A DNA stretch of 64,000 nucleotides from the NCBI RefSeq assembly GCF_000002235.5, contig NW_022145528.1, positions 806,001 to 870,000 on the forward strand, in the 5' to 3' direction. Made by a program: the position numbers and the translations under genes. The notes beneath the pieces are model-generated. The model ran no database searches. It saw only the letters and a program-made list of their open reading frames with translations, and had not been told where the DNA came from. The number at the start of each line of letters is the position of its first letter. Position 1 is the first letter of the stretch. Source of the DNA: Strongylocentrotus purpuratus (lineage: Eukaryota; Echinodermata; Echinoidea; Camarodonta; Strongylocentrotidae). Below, in pieces: positions 47,501 through 59,500 of this stretch.

Positions 47501-50500
47501 CTTATATATGCATCTTACAAAGATATTGCATGACGCCCGAAAATACACCTGTTGAAATGAAAGGCAAGGACTGTCTCTGTTATAGCATTGAGGGTGTGTT
47601 ATTTTCACAGCTGATTGGGTGCATGACACAGAAACAGTCCAGGCAGTGTACTACCTTACATGATGCGACTTGCCTTGATTTAATTCAAGTAAAGTTAACA
47701 TGATTCGACCAATTAGAAAATTTAGAATTGATCCTTCTCATCCTGATGATCCTGGTATATTGTTTTGGAGTTGCCTGAAAACCAAAGAATGATGGGTCAT
47801 TTTCAACACAACTTTTCTTCCTAAAGTTTATCCACACACTACAGAAACTCCAAAATAAGTTGAAATTTGACTTCATTTATGATTTTTATTACATGATTGT
47901 GTGGAATTCATAAGATTCTTTTTGGTTCCATTAAAACTAAAATAACAAAATACTAGAAGTGGGAAAAAGGAATCAGAGACGGACCATGCCAATAATTATC
48001 ATGAACAGACATTGACGATAGGCAAGAAAATTGTAGGCCTATACCATCTGGGTACTGGTAGCAATAATAGAAGAAATTCCTCAAATGCTGAAATGGAAAG
48101 AAGAGAGAAATGGAGTGAGGAAAGCTGGGTGGAAAATTATTCATATCAAGTATATATTATATACCCCTCGAAGGCTATCAGGTACCTTTGGATACTCAGT
48201 TTGTATCACAGTATCACTATCAGTAACTACATGTAGATGAAGACATAGCTGATACAGTCACTACAGATCAAAAGTAACAATACTTCAACTGTTGACACCT
48301 ACATTTATGATGTGCCTATCCTTAGATGACCTTTTAGAAACCCTGAGGTCAGGTGCTCACATTCCAGACTAAGTTCAGTCAGTCTAGTCTATAACTTCAG
48401 TCCCAAACTTATTCTGTGGAAACTCCTTATAAAAAGCTCTGGTCCCCCGTCTTAATAGTTCTGACTGATTTAAATCAACGCAACACTTTATAATACAGGG
48501 CCCTGATCGATGATCTAACATGATATTATTAGATACCTGCGTCCAAAATATTGATTAAAGAATACTGAGTACAACAGAAAAGGCAAATCATGTAATATTT
48601 TATCAATATTTATCTTCAAACACTTTGTTTTGGAGGAAATCTTTGCAGAAGCGTTCTTAAATGACATCCTCTTTCACATTATGATACAATATAAGTGAAA
48701 TTTTGACAAATTTGGGGTTTCTTAAGAAGAGCTTTCAACATGCTTAGAATAGAAAGAACTTTTTGATAAGTTAATAAACGATTTTTGCACGGCATACACG
48801 TACATGTTTAGGCTACATGCTTTTTACTGGTCGAAGATCAACTGCACTATATACATGTACATGTAGCTGTAGAGAACAAATTGTAGGTCTACTTGCAGGA
48901 GCACAATGTACATGTTTGTAGGTAGGGACCTAGGGCTAGGATGAGTTGTATGCATGAGTGGAGGCCTGTCACATCATCCCTGGTACAGACCATGTACAGA
49001 CCAACCCTTGTCTCCTCCGACAACCGACCAACCAACCCACAGAACCAGTCATTCCACATTCCACTCTGGTGAGATAATGACTTCTCTACATCTGTGTTGG
49101 GCTGGAAGCTGGTAAAGGTCATAGGGTGACTCTCGATGGCAACCATGGGAAAGTTTTGTTCATGTGTACAGATACACTGTAGGCTCTGTTTCTGGGAGTG
49201 AAGATTTTAAAGGAGCTGTTTAACTTTTGAAAAAAAAGGTAAAAAATACAAATATGTGTAACCCATGTAATAAAAGAAAAGTCCAATCAGTTAATGAGAA
49301 GGAAGATAACCATACATGAGTTGTGACTATTACATTGAATTTAGTTCAAACTCCTCTCCAACTCCAGGTCTACTTGATACCAGAGACAATACTGATAGTG
49401 ATAGACTTATTTTCAGATATAGCGAGTTGTATGAATATAATTATTCCTGCTACCAGTATTTTAATTGCTAAGAAGTTTATAATTTTCTTATAACTTGATT
49501 CCTTTTGTCATATTTTAAGACAAGCCCTTATTCCCCTCCCCCCTCAAACTTGTGCCCAATTGGATACAATTTAACTACTTTCATGAGCATTTTACAATAT
49601 TAAATTCTTGTAGTACTATAGTTTAAGCTAGGATACTTATCAACTTACAAAAACAAAGGATTTATTTCGTCTTTATTATAAGCGATCCTACTTTCGTACC
49701 ACAACTTGTAGAACACAGATAGCATAATTCATATTGTTAAATCAAATTCTTTTGAAATTTGACCATCTGCACTGCATTGAAAGATATTATCATATGGCAT
49801 CTGGATTTAAGTTTTATATTTTGCTGGGAACTTTGGGAGAATGGATATTTGAAACCCTTTAGAAACTAGGAAGGTTATGACTTCTGTGGGGGTCGCATTC
49901 GTTGAAGAAGAAGAAAATTGTGAATTGTTATAATTTCCCTTTTTCTTAAAGTTCTGGAGTACAGACTCGCAAGTAAAAAGCTATTAGAAATGAAGAAATT
50001 GAAAAAATCAGAACTTTTTCACGAAATCTCACCATTTCATTAAAAAAGAGATGATGATATGATAATGATTGTGATGGTGATGGTGATAAGAACATAATTG
50101 ATGATGGTAAAGGTGAAGATGATGACGATGATGTTGATGATTGTGATGATGATGGTGATAAGAACATATTTGATGATGTTAAAGGTGATGATGATGATAA
50201 AGATGAGGATGTGGTAATATTTTGCACAAACGTTGACTTGATGAATATGTAATTGTAGTCAAATTTCAATCTGAATATGCTTTATTAGGTCAATTTTTAT
50301 CCACTTACATTGAATATACATTGTATTTGGTATAACGGAAATGTAAGAAAGATGAAAGACAGAAAGAGTGCAAGGTGATCAAAACTTATTTTATGTTAGA
50401 TCCGCCCGTAGAATATAAAACACGCTTGCTTACATTAGATTTTATCACCTGACGAAGTGTTGCAGCGGCACAGGAAACGCCATGATCTTTTAGATCCCTT

Positions 50501-53500
50501 GTTGACCATACATTGCGAGACAAACAAATATCATTAGTGATATTATTCTCGAAAACTTATTTTTTTCTAAAACATCTGTCTTTTCTTTGTTTTGTTGTCA
50601 ACAGCTCTACCAAGTTGCCTACGTCCTGATCAAGTTCGCCAACTCACCCCGACCGGGAATGTTCGTCCTAGAGCGATCCCGCGACTACGGAGAGACCTAC
50701 GAACCTTGGCAATACTTCGCCGAGACCCCCAGCGACTGTCAGTTGGAATTCGGGATGCAGTCTCTGGAAGAGATCCGCAATGACGACGATGTGATCTGTA
50801 CTGCTGGCTACTCTGCTATTGTTCCACTTGAAGACGGAGAGGTAGGATACACATCTTTTTCTTTGTTTTTCCTTTCTTCAAAATTAGATGAAGCTTATAA
50901 AGGTTAGATGATTTTGCCAAGAATTCTTCAGGTGTACAGCTCTTGAATGAACTAAAAAGTTTTCCAGAGGAGACAGAGCTTTCTTTACTGATGTGCATGT
51001 TAATAATAATAAATCATGATGATTATGATGTGAAATTATCAGGTGTTTATTTTCCCGTATTCACACCCAAGTTCCATTTTTGTAATGTCTTTGAAAAGAG
51101 CAACAGTTGCCACTCGCATGTCAGAAATGATGTGAGTAGGAGAATCGGTAGCCTAGCTAGCTAAAAGCTGGGCTAATATTTGAGTACTTTAACCACCATG
51201 AAATTGTGGTAGGTGTATCTTTGGTCACATCAACCAAAAGCAACTCGTTTCTCTACTCTTAAAGAGTGGAGGAAATTATATCTGATTGCATTCTCTCCAC
51301 TCTAAAAGTGAATCATAAACTTGATGACATCTTACATGTTGATACTTTCAAATAATATTTGATGGCATCTTACATGTTGATATATACCTTCAAATAATAT
51401 TTGATGTCATCTTACATGTTGATATACCTTCAAATAATATTTGATGACATCTTTCATGTTGCTATACCTTCAAATAATATTTGATAGCATTCTCTCTTGA
51501 CATTCACATTAGATCGTTGTGTCTCTGGTTAACAACCGTCCAGGAGCACCTTGTTTCTCTAATCTTGAAGAATGGATGAAATGATATCTGATTGCATTCT
51601 CTCCACTCATGGAGTGGATGTAAACTTGATGGCATCTTACATGTTGATATACCTTCAATTAATATTTGATGGCATTCTCTCCTTACATTCACATTAGATC
51701 GTTGTTTCTCTGGTGAACAACCGTCCAGGAGCACCTCATTCATCTACTCTCCAGGAGTGGATCAAGGATGTAAACTTGATGGCATCTTACACTTTGATAA
51801 ATCTTCAAATATTATTTGATGACATTCTCTCTTTACATTCACATTAGATCGTTGTTTCTCTGGTGAACAACCGTCCAGGAGCACCTCATTCATCTACTCT
51901 CCAGGAGTGGATCAAGAATGTAAACTTGATAGCATCTTACATGTTGATATACCTTTAAATAATATTTGATGGCATTCTCTCTTTACATTCACATTAGATT
52001 GTTGTGTCTCTGGTGAACAACCGCCCAGGAGCACCTCATTCATCTACGCTCCAGGAGTGGATCAAGGCTACCCATATCCGCATCAGGCTGCTCAGAACCA
52101 ACACCCTTCTGGGTCATCTCATGGCCGTAGCTCGCCAAGATTCTACCATCACTCGAAGGGTAAGTAGTCAGTTGATGTTTTTTTAAAGAAAAACTTGTGT
52201 TAAAGTGGCACTGAGGAGAGGTTTTTTGTACCTCTATGCAGCTGATCCTTCTGGTGCAATCATCTGGTTCGAACAGCTTGCAATCATTAAATTGTTAAGG
52301 TGTTAAATGTGTTGAAACAAAGGGAAACTTGTCCGTTAAACTGCAGACGTTTTCATCTGTTGTGAAGCAAATAAGTTATGGAACTCTGTTTTCATCAAGA
52401 TGAAAAATGAGTAAAGAGGGCCTTGTTTTAAAAACCTCTCTTGAAACCTCTCTTGATCTGTGATACATGGCTACAAACTAGGTTAAATTGTAAGATCGTG
52501 AGAGAACTCTGAAAAAAAGAGGGGGGGGGGGGAATGTAATGAAATCTGAAGAAATCTCTCTTTTCTCTACAAAAATATTCAAAGAGCTCCCATAGACTTA
52601 TGAGTACATTTTACTCTGGTTCCAGTCATCTTGAGGTAAATCTTACATATTGTCAACATCTATGTCTATTCGGATATCCTAATTTATATACAAACCTATA
52701 AATGGAACTACATAATACAAGCTTTGCGTTTTTGTAGATCCCCCACTTTATTTAGCTTTTTCAATGCATTTACCATACTTATGATTGTATCTTTTGTCAT
52801 AACTATTACCATGTACATTATGTTTTCTATATTGTATGTTTAGTTATAACTATTACCATTTACATTATGTTCAATTATGTTATCTTCGATAAAGTGGAAA
52901 TAAATAAACTTGAAACTTGAAACATCTGTCCCAAATTTGCAGTACTACTACAGTATCAAGGACATCACCATAGGAGGGCGCTGTGCATGTAACGGTCATG
53001 CCGCCTACTGCGACCTGCCTTCCAGCAATGACGGAAGGAACAAGCAGGTGTGTCGCTGTGAGCACAACACGTGTGGGGTCGAGTGCGAGAGCTGTTGCCC
53101 TGGTTACGTCCAGAAGGCCTGGAGGACATCTTCCTACAGCAGCCCTTTCGAGTGTGAACGTAAGTCAAGGACTTAACCCATTGCTTACTGGAATCTGGTG
53201 GTCCCTGTGTTAAGTCTATGAGAATTAGATAATTCAGAAGTCACCGGGTTAACTAGAACCATGTCAGGGCACAAAGTTTGTGTCCCCGTTTAGATGTTGC
53301 ATACAAGTTGATTTTAAAACAGTTGCTGCTAATAATTGAAACTAATGTTTCTTTGAAGGGCTGTGCTATGATCAGCGCGACTTGAGCCCAGCTACCCAGA
53401 TAAGGCGCTCTGGCAATCAAGGACTTTCTTCCACGGTAGCCATTTAGAGCGCTTGGCCAATGTAGATTAACGTCTTGGCAACGGCCGCTAGTGTTGAGGC

Positions 53501-56500
53501 AGGGATTCGAAGCCCATACCTTGTAATCCATAGTCTGGAGAAATACATCTATACCATGACACTTCTACAAATGAACTATTGCCTATTGACATAAAAGGGC
53601 ATCCAATGGCAAGTCAGTGACACTCTGAACTTAACAATAATACTATGGCTTCTCTAGGCAAGACAATAGGGTACTGAACCTGACATTTAATTCATTAATT
53701 CAGTCTTTGCAGTCTTGTTATGCATCATTATAAACCTCTCTTTGGAAATCTAGCCATCTGCTTGGTCGAAATTGCATTCATGATTATAGCCATTCCCCTC
53801 ATACCCGCCTACCAGTCAATAGTCTTTTAAAAAGTGCCCTCATACCTGACTACCGGTTAATAGTTGTTTTAAAGATGCCTGTTACCCCGGGTAACAGGCG
53901 ACATAAATCAATTGTGCTCAGATCCCCATTGGTTTACTTGTTACTTCGGGGTCATGGCGAGATGTGCGCAGGTTCCCTTGAGCCTATAAAACAGCCAGGC
54001 CTCCTGAAGCAGTCGATTTCTGTATATTATTGATATTTATAGCTTGTTCATCTCTTCTCTTTTCCGTGTTAAAGGTAAAGACCAGTATTGGAAACGCCCC
54101 AATTTCAAAAAATTAAATGGAAGCTCTCATTACCAATCATGTGAAAGAATATGTTTTGACTAATACATGATGATAAAAAATTTGCCGGGAAACCGCCTAC
54201 TAATTCATATATTTGGTAAATTTGTTTCTCTCATGGTCTGTGAGAGATATAGGGTAGTCCCATATACATCTTTCTGTGTATAGTGCTTGTAACTTTACGA
54301 AGAATGGGCCAAATTTCTTATCATTTTGATGATTCCAGAACCTTGCAGATGCTAGATGCTAGATGATCAACCTTTTCTGATCGATTCCACAACGTTTCTT
54401 TCACAACGCAATCGCATGACCATAACTGGTCTTTACCTTTAATATAATTTTTCCCATCCACCCCATCTGCCATCTGATAGGATGCAACTGCCACAGCCAC
54501 TCCAACGAGTGCGTCTACGACGAGGAGGTCGCCCTCTCCAGGGGATCCATGGACATCAATGGTAACATGGAAGGAGGCGGAGTCTGCCAGAACTGCCAGC
54601 ACAACACCGTAGGTGTCAACTGCCATCTTTGTAAGCCCGGCTTCTACAGGCCAGAGGGAAGGAAGCAGTCCGACTATGACGTCTGTCAACGTGAGTTATA
54701 TTTATTTAGTGCGATTCGATGAGGTATATGTAACAATATTCAACATTCCAGCTAAAACTTACTCTTTCTCAGGCCTGATTATTACCCGATTTAAATCGGT
54801 TTCCTGATTATTTTTTTTCTTTCAGATTTTCCCCAGATTTCGCTCTATTTCCCCCCAATTTTCTTACTCAAAAGGTGGAAAAAAAATTGTTAGATGCCAT
54901 TTTTTCACCTAACCCTTTTTTTTTTAGTTCTGACCATCACCCCTGTCTTTCTGAATCTACAAGTTAGAAATGTAGAAGAGTAAATGCAACAGCAGATCAA
55001 AATAGATCAATGAACAATGTGAAACATTTCTCCCAAATCATGATAGGATGATACTAGTTTTATAGTTGGTTATAGTTTTTATCAAATACATTTGTTCTTG
55101 CTTATTTTGATTTATTGGAAGAAGTATCCATAATAATCATGGTTTATAATTACTCATATGGTACAAATAGATTCATATCGTAAATAAAAACTAGATGTTG
55201 GGAAACAAAGATGCCAAATTAAGTTCTTATAACTGTAAAAACATCTAGCTTGTTGTTGCTCAAATCGCTTTTCATCCACATGCTTCATTTTCAGTAGTCC
55301 AAATTCAGGGTGCATGAAATATTAAAAAAAAAACTCATCTTTTTAGGTCATGAAATGTTTCCTTGTTGACCTTGTAACATTTCTCAAAAGGTAAACCCAT
55401 CAACTGTTCTGATAAAATCATTCACAAAACTGTTGAGAAATATTTGTCATCTTTCAAGCACTTGACACTAATGTCCTTTGGCAAGACATTGATCTACATT
55501 TGCCACACTCAACCCAGGTGATGCAAATGGGTACCTGGCAGGAATTAATTCTTTGAAATGCTAGAGCGCTGTAATGGCAGCACAGCTAAAGCCGGGGTAA
55601 TAATCTCCAAGTTTGGAAGCGCTTAGTGATTGTATAATAAGTGCTATATAAAAACTGAGTATTATTATTATTATTATATTATTGATAATCTTTGACATTT
55701 TGTATTTTCTTGTTTCAGCCTGTATGTGCGATCCCATCCTGTCTACCGGTAACTGTGCACCTCTAACCGGTCAGTGCGAGTGCAAACCGGAATACGCCGG
55801 TCCTGACTGCACCGAGTGTAATGAGGGCTACTATGGCTACCCCTACTGCAGACGTAAGTAGTTTTCAAACACTTTTACAATCCTTTTAAGAGTATATTTT
55901 AGGGAATATTTAATCAGACTACGTGCTTGATTTCCTTATATCTTCTGTTCAATGGTGACACCTTGCAACTATTGGCTGTACTGTTAGTCAATTGCTTTTC
56001 ACAGACCATAAGTTCCTGACAGCTGTAATTCAATGCTTATTGTACATATATATGGAACTGAAAGTACTATGTTTTGATATGGTAGCCTAGTAAATACCAC
56101 CACCTGTATAACTTTCTATCGGTCAGTAAGATATACCATATTCTCACAGTCTGCTATGATAGTCAAGTTACTACACATAGGAATGTTAGTGCATAAAGGT
56201 CAATTTGGACATCTGTTGGCTTGGGACCTGACCTTAGACTATCTCAAGATTTGCTAATATGGTCCAGTATGTTCATATAGGGTGTAATACTTGGTCCTTC
56301 TTTAGAGAAATTCATCGTTTTTGACAAAGTATTTTGATTTTTTGGAACTATATGAAAGTTAGTTGTTTTATTCATTCATTTATTTGTAATATTAATCCAT
56401 CAGTCAGTCAATGAATGAATCTGTTAATCAGGCACTCAATTTGTTAGTTCATTTTCTCAATCGATCAATCAATCAGTAAGTCACTCATTTAGTCAATTAA

Positions 56501-59500
56501 TTGAGTTAATCACTCAATTAATCAAAAATTATTAAATTAATCAATCAACCAAACAATCCATTAAATAATCAGTCAATAGATCAATCAATCTATCAGTCAA
56601 TTAGTCAGTCACTTATTGAGACATTTGATTGAGTTAATCACTCATTTTAAATCAGTCAATTAATCAATCACTCAAAATGTATTAAATCAATCAATCAATC
56701 AACCAAACAATCCATTAAATAATCAGTCGGTCTGTCAATCAATCAATCAATCAATCAGCTAATTAGTCCGTCAAACAAATGAGTTATTCACTCAATTAAT
56801 CAGTCAATAATTCAATAAATCAAAAATGTATTCAATCAACCAAACAATTAAATAATCAGTCGGTCTGTCAATCAATCATAAAAATGAATCCACATTTCTT
56901 CCCTTTCCTCTAGCTTGTGACTGCAATCTGAACGGAACAGAGAACAAAGTATGCCAGGTCAACGGAGGTCAGTGCCCTTGCAAGCCCAACTACACCGGAC
57001 GCAACTGCAACCTGTGTGCCCTCAGCTACTATGGCTTCCCAGAATGCCAAAGTAAGTCACATGATCTTACAATTCAACATGGGTGTGATATGTTGAAATT
57101 TTTGAATGGTCAGAGTGTTTGCAACCATGGTTACCCATAACCCTATATTTATATCTTTTTCATTTATCAATGATATTTGATTTTATTTGCCCTCTGAATT
57201 TATTGAATTATAATGAATTGAGAATTCATGGAGACCAGAAAAATGAAAATAGAAAACATTTCTGTAGAAGAATGATATTGAATTCTAATGTGTGCTTTTT
57301 TAAAAATTTCCTTTTGAATGTGGTACTCACTTTGTATTTTAGAAAGTTGGAATATAAACACGTTTACGTTTTCTTCATCATTATTTTAATTCCAACACAT
57401 TGATTACTTGTTGTATGTGTTTGCTTTTTTACTGGTGTTCCTTACTTGAAAGTTCCAACATATGTGGGCATAATAAATTCATGTTATAATGTTATTGTTG
57501 ATATTGCTGAGATTACCATTCATCATTATTACTGTTGCCATTATTTCTGTTAAACTCTAAGGATGTGACTGCAACACCATTGGATCGTTTGACATCGTGT
57601 GTGATTCCGAGAACGGTCAGTGCTCGTGCCGAGAGGTCTACGATGGACGTTCCTGCGATAGTTGCCGCGATGGACACTACAACTTCCCAACTTGCAGTGG
57701 TAGGTTTCTCAAAGTAGGCCTAATAACTAACAGGTCTTTTATAATGTGCATACTGTCAGTCAAATTCACAGATACTGTCTTTTGGAAGTAAAACTCAACT
57801 TAATTTTTCTCCCAAACCTCAAACTGAAGGATTATCTTACATCTCATCAGCCATACCCTAGAAAACTTGTATGTATGGGAGGATGCTTCACCAGTTGCAA
57901 TTTTCTGCGTGTGAGATACATACACACATTAAATAGAAATCAGTTAAATAGAAATCATATTAAATAGAAATCCACTCAGTCTGGTGTGAGATGACTCTGC
58001 ATATAGGAGCTAAAGATATGTCTTAAATAATAATAATTATTATATGTGCTTATATAGCGCCTAACACTTACTTTATCAGAAGTCTCTATAAAGCGCTCTA
58101 CAATAATGCACCATAATTACCCTTGCTCAAGCAGAGCAGCTGTCACAGGCTCTATGTTTCAAGGAATAAATTCCTACCAAGTCGCCATTTACCTCACCTG
58201 GGTGGAGTGCAGCACAATGTGGATGAATTTCTTGCTGAAGGAAATTAATGTCCTGGAGTGGGATTCGAACTCGCGACCTTATGATGGAAAGACGAGAGTC
58301 AGAACCACTACACCATGACGCTTCCACTTGAAGTTTGCATTCATTGTTTTGTTCTGTTGTATGTTCCTTCCAGATTGTAGTTGCAGTCAGGTCGGTACTG
58401 AGGAAGAGGTCTGTAACAAGACCAATGGAGAGTGCCTCTGCGGAGAGAACTTTGGTGGCCAGCGCTGCGAAAGGTGCTCCATAGGCTTCTACAACTACCC
58501 AGATTGTCTGCGTAAGTTGTTCCTCCTATTTGACCAGAGGTTTTCAATGTAGATACAGTCAAACCTGCTTTAGTGACCACCCCTCTACAAAGACCACATT
58601 TTTTGGTTTGCCTTGAAAATAGTTTCTCATCAAAACATGTACTAAAGGAACCTGTCTACAAAGACCACCTGTCTTCAAAGACCACTTTTTGTGTTTCCCT
58701 TGGGTGGTCGCTATAGACAGGTTTCAGGGTACAATGAAACCTGTATATAAAGACCCACCTTTCAAGGGAGATTAGAAATGCTGTCTTTTTAGACAGATGC
58801 TCTTTATGCATAGGTTTTTTAATACAAATTTCAATGAGAGTGCTATGGGGTAAACAAAAGAAAAGAAAAGATGATTATCATGTTAATCATGGAGATTTTA
58901 GTGTTTAATAAAACAAAATAAAACACACAAACAGAATTCTTGTTTAGCACTGTTTTTGAGAGGCCTGTGGACTTGTTATAACCAAGTTGAAACAATTACA
59001 TCTCCCATTTGAAAGTTGGTAACATGTTTCTGTTTTGTCGTAGATTATAAATGTAGTTTATATATGCAAATTTTAATGCTAGTAAACTTAGCTATGTAGA
59101 GTTTTCAGTACATGATATATTGTCATGCCAGAACCAAGCACAAGTCCAGCTCAAACACAACAGAGAGAAAAGGAAGAACAGAACTTAGTAACTCCACAGT
59201 GTCTACCGGGTATTTTTTATGCAATTTTAATAACCTTTCACCCTTGACATATGACCTTTGTAGCATGCGGATGTGACGACACCGGGTCCTTCAACGGTCA
59301 GTGTGACGACAGTGGACAATGTCCTTGTGAGAGCAACTTTGCTGGACTCAAGTGTGACCAGTGTGCGGCCGGATTCTACAAGTACCCAGCCTGTGAACGT
59401 AAGTATTCCAAAGGTCAAGAAGCATTCAGGACGGGAGGTGAAGAGGTCTTTAAAAAGTTCCCAATACTCATTTTGAAAATTCCAATCCAATCTGATCCAA

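Noticed and set aside
48889..49146. 85-codon minus-strand ORF ([11 protein letters not shown]...)
   Set aside because: Composition is near normal, but there are no supporting splice sites, promoter or recognisable motif; a chance frame in a large intron is likelier.
51216..51490. Possible CRISPR-like regular repeats
   Set aside because: Tandem units without distinct spacers, inside an animal intron; they belong to the exon 3 duplication array.
58258..58325. Possible tRNA gene on the minus strand
   Set aside because: It is the head of a full-length SINE with body and tail; five related copies are in the window.
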